The position numbers were made by a program, and so were the translations under genes. Shown here piece after piece: positions 54,601 through 63,790 of a stretch of DNA of 64,000 nucleotides. The notes beneath the pieces were generated by a model. It saw only the letters and a list, made by a program, of their open reading frames with translations. It was not told the DNA's origin and ran no database searches. Within the stretch, counting starts at the first letter, position 1; every line of letters begins with the position of its first letter. This DNA comes from Galeruca laticollis (Eukaryota > Arthropoda > Insecta > Coleoptera > Chrysomelidae): NCBI GenBank assembly GCA_963921935.1, contig OY998175.1, positions 211,064,655 through 211,128,654 on the forward strand, written 5' to 3'.

Positions 54601-57600
54601 AAACCAGTCTATCGTTGAATAGAATTTCGGACGATATAAGATATGATGGAATGAACCATTTAGTTGTTGAAACCCCGGATAAAAAAAGAAAAAGATGCGC
54701 AGGCAAAGGCTGTTCATCGAGTGTTCGTACAATGTGTAACAAATGTAACTTGGGCCTTTGCATTCCATGCTTTTATATATTTCATACGAAGTAAATGTTT
54801 TTAATACTTTTATGCATTTTACTTAGAATTATAATATTTTTGTAAAAGTTAATATTTTGAATAAAAAGTGCATATGAAATCCTAGCGTTACCATATGATA
54901 AGTGTTTTTTTTTGAACGGTGAAAAAAAAAAATTTTTTTCCCCCAATACATTCTTAATTACGAACATGATAACATATATTTCAGTACAAGAACTAAAAAC
55001 AAAACTTCGCCTTTAAAGGGTTAAAGAACTGCAAAACAAAACAAAATTACTAAGTTCTTCAAACTATTGCCTACACTTGACCATAATAATTAAATATAGT
55101 TAAAAAGGTATTTTTTTCAATTTTTACACCTAAGAACATATTCACTACAATTCCATATAAATTAACTATTCCATATTCGCAGCAAATTTACGGAACATAT
55201 ACCCTCTGAATAAGTAGTTTCACTGTATAAATAAGGAATTTATTTATTTATTATACGAACCTTTTCACAGAAGCTCTTAAACGCAGTCTTCAACTTTTGC
55301 CTCAATTCCCTTTCGGATTGTTCAGCAGCCAGATCGTCTCTATCGTGCATATGTTGATGTTTTCCTAAATCCGTTGTAATCTCACCAACTTCAGTGTAAA
55401 ATTGTACGTCGACATGTTTCTTTTTACCAAACATAATGGCGTGCTTTAAATGAAAATGTAACAAGATGATCATCTCACCGTCGCACGGTTGAAAGAACGC
55501 GTTTTTAATATTGTTGTAAAGAATATCGACTTTATCACCACGAACGGACGTGTATCTAAAACCGTTTGTATGAGCTTCCAATGAGCCCGTCATTCGTTTC
55601 GATACAATATTTGGTCTGATGTACAAATCTTTCAGTTTAGGGTTACCCTTATTTTGGGATAATACGAGGGTGTCCTGTTTTACTAGATCTTCCTTTTCTT
55701 TTTCTTCGGCTTCGCGAGTTTTGAATTTTCTTTGTACTTCTTTAATCAATCTGAAAGCGGTGTTTAAATTGGATGACGGAGGCGTTACTTCACCAGGGTC
55801 CTTCGTGTTTGATGATCTGTAGGTCAATTCTTTGAGGAACGTAGCTTCAGGATGTGACCATATGTTACCTAATTAATAATAATTAATAAATTAAAATTAA
55901 CAAAAGGAATTTTAATTCGTTCTATTCTTACCGTCATTTTTCCCCATCGCAGATCCAGGATGGAAAAAGTTGATACGTAGATAAGTATAATCTCCTTCTA
56001 CGGACTGAGAGATGTTTTTAATAGTAGATATATGGAATGGTACGGCAATTCCGTATATTGGTAAAATAACAGTCTCATACTTTTGATCGACATATAATTT
56101 GAGTTCTTTCACTTCAGGAACTCTAGGCATTTGATTAACGCTTTTGTAAGAGACCGTATTCTTTCTCACTTTTTCTTTATCTTTAGATCCTGACTGTTTC
56201 GCGAGACGTTCTTTGGCTTTTTCATTCAGTTGGGCTGCCAGCTCCTTCTGATGTTCTTTCCTTTTTTCTTCCGTACTATGTTCCGTCCGCAATTTAGAGT
56301 CTAAAACGGCCGTTCGTTTTCCTCTACCGAGAATTTCCGTCTTGGGCGTGTTTTCTTTTTCTTCGTCATTTTCTTCGCCGTCCGAATCATCCTTGAGGAA
56401 AATACCAATGTTTTTCATCTTTTTCTTTGATATTGTTAAAGCAGTCGCCGGTTGACCTGTTGATTTTAAATAAATATTATTAAGTCATATATACATAAAA
56501 ATAAGAGTATTTGGGGCTGGCATAAGATACTCATTATTGTTAAGCTCCTGTCCGAGTGTTTTTCGGGCAGACATACTTGCAATCTAAAGACATGTGAGTT
56601 AGCAATTCATTCCCATGTCATTGACTCAAAGTTGGTATGGGAGAAAGAGAACTTGAGATAGGAAAGAATAACACGGTCTGTTTAGTCTGGGTTCCCAGCC
56701 ACTCAAAGGAAATGAAGAGGTCAATGCACTCGGCCAGGAAAGGGGTACGAAGGCCTTTTATTGGCCCGGTCCCATGTAGAATGGGTCAGATTTTTTGAAT
56801 ATATCTTTTAAAGATTTAGTTTTCCTAAGACCGACAAATGGAACAGAAGTATTTGGCTCATATTTCCTAGTAGCAGGGGACTGGAACACAAAACATACAG
56901 CCTAGGAAGCAAGAAAACTAAAGATATAACTGAAATATATAGCGAAGTCAACCACCCCCCCCCCCAATTTCGACCTACATTCAGATCACAGTACCATCTC
57001 AATTATATTCAGTACCAATATAATTTGGAAAACACCAACACCAAGAGTATGCTCCAGAAATACGAAACCAATTCAAAGAAAAATAAACGAAAAAATATCT
57101 CTAGGCTTTCCGCTCAAACAATACTGAAGAATATATAAAATACCAGAACAAATACTAAGCGTCGCTTGGGAAGCTACTCTTGTAAAAGAAAACAATTGAT
57201 GAAAGTTACATTATACCCTTCCTCATTAGAAAACTAGTGGAAGAGAAAAGAATAGCATGTCGCAGAAAACAAGAAACCCATTAGATAAATCAAATATAAC
57301 AGGTTCACACACATACTCCGATGTGCTATCCAAACAGCCAAAAATCAATTCTTTGAAACATATGTCACAAACCTAGCTGGTGACTATGACTCTCTTTGGA
57401 AAGCCACAAAGAAATTCAAGAAACCATTAGTAGCAAAATCTCCAATTAGAAAAGCTGATGGAACCTGAGCTCAATTTGATACAGAAAAATCAAACAAATT
57501 CGCGGAACATTTATCAACCGTCTTCTCTTCCCCACAACCCAATGATATAAACGACGATAAAATTAGAGCCTTCCTTAGTTTGTAACGAGATCAATCTTCT

Positions 57601-60315
57601 CAACCCTCATAAAGCCAACGGATTTGACCTTATATCTGGCAAAATCTTAAAAAATATCACAAGAAAAGGTGCCATCCTAATAGCCTCCTTAGGCTATGCA
57701 TTTTCCAGTGCAATGGAAATATGCACAAATTATTATGATACCTAAACATGGTAAACCTCCAACTGAAGCCAGCTCGTGCACACCAATAAACCTCCTCCCA
57801 ACTTTATCAAACGTCTTTGATAGACTTATCCTTAACAGAATAGAAACAACAATCCCTCTAGAAAACCTGATATAGTTGCAAATTTGAAATACTGTGTTTA
57901 TGACAGGGAGCATTGTGTAAATGTTAAATACAACAAGAATGCAGAAAGACCACAGATACTGCCTCCTCATAAATTAGGAATTATCCTTTATACCTGCGTC
58001 CTAACAGGGTCAGAGTAATCACCAACCAGGTAAAGCAATGGTGCAGTCTATCAGCCTGTGACTTTTCATCGTAGTGCATTGTGCAAGTGTTTCGTCCATT
58101 GGAAAACATTGTGTCGAATAAAATGGAAATAGAGAATGAAGCGATTGAAATTAGTGACAACAGTGATACTGAAGATGATGTTTTGGACAACAGGAAGGTT
58201 AAAAGATAACATTTGTCAAGTGACGCAAAAGCAATAATAAATTTTTTTTAAAGACGTCCCTGTGTAGTGTCGGACTGTGTAGTTAGCCTCGATTTACAAC
58301 TATGCTACTTACGGTCTATAAATTGTTCCCCACTGGGTAAAGTTAACAACGGTCGAAGATAATAAACACGGTATTTCAAATTCGTAACTATACCAGACTA
58401 CCAATTTGGATTTAGTTCAAATCACTCAACCATACAATAGTGCCATAAATAAGAAAAGAATTTGTTGGTCTTTACCTCGGGGTAAACAACTGTGATTTGT
58501 AAATATTGTAATTAAGTTTTTGTACTTCTTTGAATAAACTTACATGTAAGCAACACTTAATAAAAATATTTTGTCTTATGCTTTAATTTAAATCCAAAAA
58601 TATTTATAGTCTAACATTGGCAGACCTTCATGGTGATTTTAGTGTACCTATTTTAGATCAACATTTTTTATCTTGTCAACCCATTGATTCTCCACTTTGA
58701 AATTTGGTGCACCTTTAGTCACTACGTGTTAGAGCAACAAATAATTTTTAAATAAAATTCAAAAGATGACACCTGTTCCAGCATTCTATCTTAGCTAGTT
58801 TTTGAGAAATATCCCAAAAACTATTTAAAAACATTCCATTTGTAACTTTTTTTATACTTTTAAAAATTTATAACTCAAAATCTAAAATTTTGCATTTTTC
58901 TTTAAATGAAAGCAAGAAATAACCAAAGAATGAAAAAAGTCCAATAACTACAGGTTCAACATTGTTGTTTTTAAACTGGTTAATTTGATATGGAATGAAG
59001 GTTAACTATAATATAACTGCACAAATGAAAAAGTTGTTGCGAAATTACATATGACAATATTGCATTTATTTATATCATACTCACCATCGTTTACTAGTAC
59101 TGTATCGCCTATGAACAGAGCGTACGTCTTTCCTTCTTTCTCAGAGGCTTCCTTGTTCTGCAAATTGGAAAAACCTATATTCAAATTGAATACCATGCCC
59201 TTCTTCGCTTCAGCTGTTGTTTTAGGTCCGATAATTAATGAATTCTCTTTGAATTCAATTCCCATTGCGAATCCAAAATTTTTTGTGAGATGATCTACCA
59301 GTTGAGGTTTTTCTTTCTTGACCAATTGCAAACCGGTATCATAGACATCAGACAGTTTTACTCCACTTTGAAGCTTTTTCATCAATTCTTCTTCAATAGT
59401 TAGCAAAAAATTGTAATTGTTTTGAATTTCCTCAGTCGGGTTTACCAATAAAGTTCTCACAATATTTGAACAATAAGATTTGTAACGTGCTCCGAGCGAG
59501 CAAATTATAGCTCCGAAGTGAAGTGTGTTTTTATCACTAACTACACTAAACTTCAAACTGTAGTTGCCTCCGGACTGTATGATAGCTGGATAGCACATAT
59601 CGACCTGATTAATATCTACTCCCGATACGTATTTTTTATCATTAACTGCGGATTCTACCCCCTCTGCTAATTTAATATGTTTCACTTTTTTTTCGGAATC
59701 TATTATTTCCATTATTTGATCTTTGAGGTATTTTGTGAAAACATCTACGGATACCATAGAGGCTTTTTTAATTGTGACGATTTCCGATTCTTCTTTAGGA
59801 CATATGAGGTACGCAATCTGAGAACTCATATCCACAGTTTGGAAATCATTTTTTTTAACTACCGCTTTCCAGCCATCAACGAACGAACCGGAGTAATTAT
59901 CTTTGGAAAAAACACCCAAAGTTTTCCCCTTTTTACTCTCTTTAATAGCATCACATAATACTTTAAATTTGGCTTCATCGCTGTCTTTGTCTCGGACTAA
60001 TAAACCCAGGGGAATGTGGCCATCATCCTTGTCCTTAGTTTCTGCTTGTCGAAGGAATTCTACCTTCTTTTTACTAGTTAAAAAGTAAGCTTTCTTCTCG
60101 GTAAGGACCATTACGGTATCTGTAAGTTCGTAGCCCAAGAGCCATATTTGCAATGCACCGGATTTGCTGTATACAATGTCGTCGTCTTTGCCAACAGCCG
60201 TAACTAGCGCGTCCATCTTCGAAAGCCCATTTTCACCTTCTGAATTTTGCCAATAATTATACAGCTTTTTCAATCTACGGTAAAATGTTTCTTTATCCAG
60301 ATTCACGTTTGCCAT
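42219..60315 (-). CDS. Spt16: FACT complex large subunit Spt16, six coding exons
   Basis: Histone chaperone that, with SSRP1/Pob3, loosens and reassembles nucleosomes during transcription and replication in the nucleus. Coding exons in order are 60315-59085, 56456-55932, 55868-55261, 48045-47729, 47648-47380 and 42634-42219. They sum to 3366 nt and give 1121 residues, close to the 1050-1100 usual for the family. Domains: inactive aminopeptidase-like N-terminus (about 1-430), basic linker, dimerisation/middle region (about 500-800), Rtt106-like PH domain pair (about 800-950), acidic tail (about 940-1010) and a Ser/Lys/Arg-rich end with K-K-S-R-K. All junctions are GT-AG and keep phase. The ATG at 60313-60315 starts M-A-N-V-N-L-D as expected. 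The fly orthologue is called dre4. The only intact host gene in the window. Confidence 0.95.
43309..44250 (+). pseudogene. LOA-like ORF1, multiply frameshifted
   Basis: Three overlapping frames (43309-43560, 43580-43852, 43665-43952) carry the same words as the 15.3-16.2 kb copy: E-I-S-P-E-E-V-R-K-Q, G-V-I-L-K-A-E-Q-L-S-T-L-E-D and P-K-P-V-T-I-T. A Ser/Gly-rich end follows (44064 on: S-T-S-G-T-S-G-K-G). About 160 bp present upstream in the other copy (its 16130-16300) is missing near 43340. Confidence 0.7.
44251..44503 (+). repeat. hAT-like exon end plus intron-like segment inserted in ORF1
   Basis: Near-identical to 21091-21346, including the donor-like gtaagt and the acceptor-like gttttag next to LOA base tcc. 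It is flanked by a 164-bp direct duplication of ORF1 sequence, far too long for a normal transposon target duplication. Confidence 0.82.
44858..45804 (+). pseudogene. LOA-like APE endonuclease
   Basis: Frame 44858-45379 has L-Q-P-D-I-V-L-I-Q-E-Q-W (metal-binding Glu), S-T-Y-F-A-G-D-G-P and I-I-G-C-D-A-N-A-H-N. Frame 45424-45804 has S-L-S-D-H-R-I-I-E-F (catalytic His) and W-W-N-E-N-L. One frame break near 45370 separates them. A stop at 45802 cuts the linker to RT. Confidence 0.8.
46029..46755 (+). pseudogene. LOA-like reverse transcriptase, truncated
   Basis: Frames 46029-46604 and 46605 onward are one reading, interrupted by a single TAG at 46602-46604. Motifs: K-S-P-G-V-D-E-I-F-P, R-K-W-R-R-V-T-F-I-P-K, the F-L-D-I-S-G-A-F-G-N-T motif A, and G-T-P-Q-G-G-V-I motif B. 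The catalytic Y-x-D-D is missing since the LINE sequence ends at about 46755. Confidence 0.82.
47380..47648 (-). CDS. Spt16: Spt16 coding exon 5
   Basis: Residues 894-983. Y-S-E-G-V-Q-S-L-N-W and D-P-E-G-F-F-D-S-G-G-W end the folded part; the rest is a dense Asp/Glu tail that binds H2A-H2B in the family. Intron 4 upstream is only 80 bp; donor G|GTAAGA at 47379. Confidence 0.93.
47649..47728 (-). other. Spt16 intron 4 (80 bp)
   Basis: GT...AG intron, A+T-rich, no insertion. Confidence 0.9.
47729..48045 (-). CDS. Spt16: Spt16 coding exon 4
   Basis: Residues 789-894, the Rtt106-like part: E-F-D-T-P-F-R-E-L-G-F, L-L-Q-P-T-S, E-W-P-P-L-V-I-T-L and H-F-E-R-V-Q-F-H-L-K-N-F-D. Acceptor ...tctgtag at 48046; donor AG|GTAATA at 47728. 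Confidence 0.93.
49131..50488 (+). pseudogene. Jockey-like LINE: endonuclease and RT N-terminus
   Basis: Decayed ORF2. G-A-Y-S-P-P-N-N-K (about 49147), G-N-T-L-L-R-F-C, T-I-D-L-A-I-G and D-F-N-S-D-H-D-P-I (49253-49543) form the endonuclease. N-E-T-A-P-G-R-D-G-I-P and S-Y-R-T-I-S-L-L-N-N, then E-Q-Y-G-F-R-E-G-H-S-T (49943-50488), are RT motifs 0-2a. At least four frame changes are present. It ends before the catalytic RT motifs. Confidence 0.75.
50489..50932 (+). mobile_element. LINE 3' end with (TATC)n tail
   Basis: A short coding end (L-P-D-G-I-K-Q-I, F-K-T-S-L-K-R-F-L) is of the kind that closes CR1/L2-like ORF2 proteins. A 3' UTR and a ctatctatctatct tail at 50917-50931 follow. It is abutted directly to the Jockey-like fragment. 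Confidence 0.55.
50957..51115. repeat. minisatellite, about 20-bp ccgaaatccggaaat units
   Basis: About seven degenerate units; the last part (tcaccaccgaaa) and the following 90 bp recur at 51885-51985 on the other side of the RT fragment. Confidence 0.75.
51196..51880 (+). pseudogene. CR1/L2-like RT fragment between repeats
   Basis: Broken frames give K-K-G-D-A-E-V-M-S-H-Y-R-P-I-S-I, D-Q-Q-H-S-F-R-A-K-F-S-T-S, G-V-P-Q-G-S-I and Y-A-D-N-S, where the last Asp of the catalytic Y-A-D-D is replaced by Asn. The remainder (51687 on) is an RT thumb-like stretch. It has several stops. Confidence 0.7.
52320..52609 (+). pseudogene. Tigger/pogo-like transposase C-terminal scrap
   Basis: Frameshifted reading with L-K-I-K-E-S-L-R-H-like and D-I-H-E-L-L-E-S-Q-D-E-D-F words, the acidic end seen in Tigger/Jerky-type proteins. 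It is interrupted at TTAA (52610) by piggyBac; a few more codons may continue after 55024. Confidence 0.45.
52614..55020 (+). mobile_element. piggyBac element with TTAA target duplication
   Basis: The ends cccgttaaagactggcg (52614) and cgcctttaaaggg (55020) are imperfect inverted repeats flanked by TTAA (52610-52613 and 55021-55024). Length 2407 bp. It lies inside a Tigger remnant within Spt16 intron 3, in opposite orientation to the gene. The transposase is broken. Confidence 0.92.
52829..54794 (+). pseudogene. piggyBac transposase, intron-containing, three lesions
   Basis: A DDE/D transposase of the piggyBac (PGBD) type. A 20-nt first exon (52829-52848, M-E-S-I-N-F) joins, over a GT-AG intron of 207 bp, to 53056 and gives A-R-G-F-S-L-Q-E-A-L in phase. 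Catalytic positions are visible: Y-D-E-S-M-I-K-Y (first Asp), Y-F-D-N-L-F-T-G (second) and G-G-T-D-L-M-D (third). The end is the Cys-rich finger C-A-G-K-G-C...C-N-K-C...C-I-P-C. Lesions: a stop at 53774-53776, a frameshift near 54190, and a stop at 54432-54434. It lies within the matched TIRs. Confidence 0.88.
55261..55868 (-). CDS. Spt16: Spt16 coding exon 3
   Basis: Residues 586-788, the middle domain: L-Y-I-R-P-N-I, G-F-R-Y-T-S-V-R-G-D-K, D-I-L-Y-N-N-I-K and L-G-K-H-Q-H-M-H-D-R-D-D are near-invariant family words. It is separated from exon 2 by only 63 bp. The donor (aaaag|gttcgt) keeps GT but has a poor consensus, and it opens the 7.2-kb intron 3. Confidence 0.93.
55869..55931 (-). other. 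Spt16 intron 2 (63 bp)
   Basis: Short A+T-rich GT-AG intron. Confidence 0.9.
55932..56456 (-). CDS. Spt16: Spt16 coding exon 2
   Basis: Residues 411-585. It begins Q-P-A-T-A-L-T-I-S-K-K-K and carries the basic/charged linker (G-R-G-K-R, then H-Q-K-E-L-A-A-Q-L-N-E) and the start of the middle domain (Y-E-T-V-I-L-P-I-Y-G-I). Acceptor ...caacag at 56457; donor G|GTAAGA at 55931. Confidence 0.93.
56640..58440 (+). pseudogene. Jockey-like LINE remnant in intron 1
   Basis: A scrap of RNase H (V-W-V-P-S-H-S near 56690, then G-N-E-E-V-N-A-L) precedes endonuclease words (A-G-D-W-N-T-K-H-T-A near 56875, L-H-S-D-H-S-T-I near 56975). RT words follow (K-A-N-G-F-D-L-I near 57615, N-L-L-P-T-L-S near 57795, D-Y-Q-F-G-F near 58400). 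Many frameshifts and stops. The last RT word is split from the others by the nested element 57873-58390. Confidence 0.68.
57873..58390. mobile_element. 518-bp TA-flanked non-autonomous element
   Basis: The terminal inverted repeats, about 28 bp, start tagttgcaaatttgaaat and end with the partner ...atttcaaattcgtaacta. The element lies between TA dinucleotides (57871-57872, 58391-58392), and removing it restores the RT reading L-I-P-D-Y-Q-F-G-F. A short internal frame (M-E-I-E-N-E-A-I-E-I) may be a relic of a transposase N-terminus. Confidence 0.85.
59085..60315 (-). CDS. Spt16: Spt16 coding exon 1
   Basis: Residues 1-410: the peptidase-M24-like domain, which in this family has lost catalytic function and binds histones. 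It ends D-T-V-L-V-N-D, splitting a Gly codon at the donor G|GTGAGT (59084). The exon-2 side supplies the other two bases. Confidence 0.95.
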
Positions 60316-60640
60316 TTTAACGCAGTTTAAAGACCATCTAACCGCACACCAACACCGACACCATCACCATTAAAAGTTACAAGAAAAGCGCCACTTTAAG
60401 CTTGATATATGTCACTTGTCAACATTTTTACACATCTAGCTCATTTTTCGCAAGTCAATCATAAAATAAAAAAATCATCAAAATCACACTTTCTACAGAC
60501 ATATCTGACATATTCTGTAATAATTGTAAAACATAGTTAAAATAACTTGTGTCTCCCTATTCGCATTATACTTTTTTCTTTTAAATTTTGGAATTAATGA
60601 ACTTCAATCAACGCTAAGAGTTGCCTCAAGCTAAAGACTT
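60316..60640 (-). promoter_or_regulatory. Spt16 5' leader and probable promoter
   Basis: Directly upstream of the ATG. The first 55 bp (60316-60370) have a CA/CG-rich composition consistent with a 5' UTR. No TATA box at a usual distance was recognised, as expected for a housekeeping gene. Confidence 0.35.
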
Positions 60641-62250
60641 TTAAACAGGGTTCCCAACTTAGGGGTTTTTCCCTTAAGGTACGTGTACACCACAGAACAA
60701 AAAACAACAGACTAAATCTACAAATGAACACAGCACCGAGAGCAATCAGGGAGAATCCATTATGCCGCAATTTGCCGTTGGCAATGCTAATTGGAAAAGT
60801 CGGTGACTTTAAAAACGTCTACATATTTGTTTCGGCTGCCGGTATCATACTCGTAAATGAAACAATAGATAGCGCAAACGACAACATAAATGGTACAATA
60901 ATTTGACGAAGCCGGTATTCATCTGTTACGCTGGCAACATAACTTGTAGCACAGATCATATAACTACAATTACTTTTAGTTCGTCTGCTTATCTGTAGTA
61001 TTGGGAATTCCTTATATAATCTGAAGAGATTTCAAAACTAGATGCCAGCACCAAAGTGGCGATAGTTCAAACTTGACGTATGTACATTGTTATATGTTTA
61101 CACCTGAAGTTGTTGGTATTTCGAGTTTTTTCACTAAATGTTTTCAACTAAATCCCTAAAAACCATAATAGAATGAATAGTCAACAGCAAAAATTGTAAT
61201 TTGTTTAAAGCATACTAGGACGGAAATAGTCTTCATTGGTGAAATGGAGGGGACATACTTCCATATATTTAGACACAAGTGTTTCAGTATTTATTCCAGC
61301 CCGTAGTCTGTCTATAGACTCTCCCAATCCTACATTATTCTCGTATATAACCTTTTGATTATTCTTAACCACATTGTGGAACACAACGAATAATGATTTG
61401 AACTACCTACTAGAACCACTAAATTTTCACTGTATAGAGAATCTTCACCAAGTACTTCAGAATTACAATACAATAAGTAGCATTTTTATGGAAACTATGG
61501 CCAAAACATCATAACCTTCTATGTTTTCCACCATGGTTTTCCAAAATCAACAATGTACATTTGTCTAGTTTCAAAAAATTACACCAGAGAGAGTATTCGT
61601 TATTTTGTATTCCCAATAATATCACAGCATATTATTTTGGTTTGCTTTCCTTTCGACACGAATATCTGATCAAATCACCTCCATAAATTAAAAAATAAAA
61701 TCTACCTTCCCTCGCCGATGCTGCACGTCCTCAAAAGCACATGCAGTTATTGATTATATTGGGAAAGTGCTGGTTAAATTTATATTTTGACTGGCGTTTT
61801 GATAACTGATTATGGATTTTCAGGTAAAGGAAACGAAAATCGTGGTCCCATCTTGACGAGGCATGGGATTTTTTGTCAAAAGGTTGAATTTATCTGAGAT
61901 GCGTTCCGTCGTTCCATTAAAAAAATAATTGATGTGATAATTTCACTTCATTCAACTACACTTCACTTCGTTTGCGAAAGGAAAATGATATAAGACAGCG
62001 GCTCCCAAACTTTTTTGTGTGGGAATACACCTTCATTTGGGATATTTTTCGTGGCCCAATAATAATTAATAATAATAATAATTAGTGTACTTAATTGGGT
62101 CACCCAATAGGCCATCGACCGAGGTCCTTCAGCCTGTTATAATATATTACATGGTGGTGTGTATAATTATTAGATAATAGTATTGAACTAAAAATATATA
62201 TGTAAAAAGGGAAAAAAACAAAAAAAAATGTTGTGTGGTCTTCTTATTCC
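60641..62250. other. no gene seen; possible hAT-MITE end
   Basis: Upstream intergenic DNA. A 60-codon frame (60724-60906) has no recognisable features. cagcggctcccaaactttt at 61997 looks like a hAT terminal repeat, but no partner end was found. A short (AAT)n tract lies near 62062-62082. Confidence 0.4.
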
Positions 62251-63790
62251 TTAAATATTTAAATTTGGAATGTGCTCCCATATGGTATTGAGTAGGTATT
62301 TTCTGTGCGGCATTCTTTCTTGATTCCTGTTCGTACAGAACCGGCTTAGTATCTCTAGGTAATGTTCTTTATGTGCAAACTTTTCAGAGAGGTTGTGTAT
62401 GCGTTTATTTATGGGGACAATTCCTGTTGTTTCGTACAGTAGGTTATTGGGTGGGTTGTGCAGAGGATTTCTGGGGTGTCTTATCTTCGTTATGGTTCTC
62501 AATGAAGCGGTTTCTGCAGTTTGAAGTGTCTTGATGGTAGGAGTCTTCGCAGTAAGGTATATTGGGTGACAATATTCTAGGATAAATAGGCATATTGAAC
62601 TATATATATGTGCAGCTGTTTTCTTACTTATCCCTGAATTCTTGAAGGTTAAACTCCGAAAGTGTTTGCTCCTACTGTTACATTTCCTCTTTATATTGTT
62701 AGCATATTGTTTAAAGTTGAATTTGTGGTCTATGTCTGCCCCCAGATACCTCGCAAAGTTTACACCGTCTATATTTATTTTAGGTGAGTTTGGTGAATTA
62801 TTGTGGTTAAACATTATACTCGTATATTGTGACTTGTCTGGATTAACTTTCATCCTCCATTTGTTGAACTAGATCAGGGTCCTGTCTAACAATACTTGTA
62901 GATTTTCAACGGTTTTCGAGAGGGTTCTGTTGTGACTAGTCAAGGCCGTGTCATCAGCAAACTGTAGCGATTGTTATTGAAGTAGTCTTGTTGATGACTG
63001 TAGTTGTATATGTCGTGACAGTAAACATTATATAGAAGAGGAGACAGTGGCGATCTTTGTGGAACTCCTTGTTCGCTGTGGAATGTTGGTCGTTTTATTT
63101 TGACTTGCAGAGTTCTGTTCTCATGATAGTCTTTCAGGAGCAGGATCAAATATCGGGGGCATTCTAGTGTCATTAGTTTGTAGAGTAGTCCTTTGTGCCA
63201 AATATTACCAAATGCTTTGCTTATATCAAGAAAATAGGGCTGCAGAGTGGTTTCCCATTAGTTGGTTAGCTTGAATGTTGGTTGTTAAAATGGTTACTGG
63301 GTGAATGGTAGAAGTTTGATGTTTAAAATCGAATTGGTAATCAGGAATTTTGTGTCCGTTTTCATTTTGTAACAGATACCTACCTAACCAAAACTGAAAG
63401 AAGAGTAATGGGACGGTAGTTTTTTGCTCTATGATGGTTCGTATTAAGTTTAGGAATGGTGATAATGGTTCCCTGCTTCCACTCACTAGGCGAGTAGTGA
63501 TGCATCAAACAGTACTCGTATAATTTGATAAGATATCTGTGTATCTTTTGACTGAGTTTTCGTAATAGATCTTTAGTAATATGGTCATGTTTTGGAGCAG
63601 TAGTATTTCCTTTGCTTAATATTTCAAAATACACATCTTCTATATTACTGTTGTGTGCTCCGTGTTCCCCTTCAAAGTATTCATCATACCACTGTCCGAT
63701 TTCATCATATATTTTTTGGTCGTATTGGGGTTCATGGTAATAATAATTATTATCACCATTATTGTGTAAATGCTCTAATAGTGGTCGTTT
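62251..63790 (-). pseudogene. Jockey-like LINE reverse transcriptase
   Basis: On the minus strand: N-terminal RT motifs in 63634-63380 (A-P-K-H-D-H-I-T-K, W-K-Q-G-T-I-I-T-I-P-K, N-Y-R-P-I-T-L-L-S), then 63173-62940 with G-V-P-Q-R-S-P-L-S-P-L-L-Y. The catalytic Q-F-A-D-D-T-A-L is at about 62950 in a shifted frame. The thumb and end are in 62853-62251 (V-N-P-D-K-S-Q-Y, Y-L-G-A-D-I-D). At least three frame changes are present. The endonuclease is absent from the window (5' truncated or cut at about 63790). Confidence 0.78.

Larger units (their letters stand above)
48046..55260 (-). other. Spt16 intron 3 (7.2 kb), mosaic of transposons
   Basis: It contains, on the plus strand, a Jockey-like fragment, a LINE 3' end, a minisatellite/RT composite, and a Tigger remnant holding a piggyBac. 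The stretch 48046-49130 has no assignable gene; the frame 48904-49122 is unrecognised. 51986-52319 also shows nothing. Confidence 0.85.
56457..59084 (-). other. Spt16 intron 1 (2.6 kb) with a Jockey-like LINE
   Basis: GT-AG bounded. It holds the LINE remnant and its nested TA-flanked element; 58441-59084 has no recognisable feature beyond A+T-rich DNA. Confidence 0.88.

Noticed and set aside
60724..60906. 60-codon frame upstream of Spt16 as a divergent small gene
   Set aside because: No motif or leader evidence; its length is within chance expectation.
61997..62100. hAT-type MITE starting cagcggctcccaaac
   Set aside because: Only one terminus is recognisable; no right end or 8-bp duplication could be found by eye.
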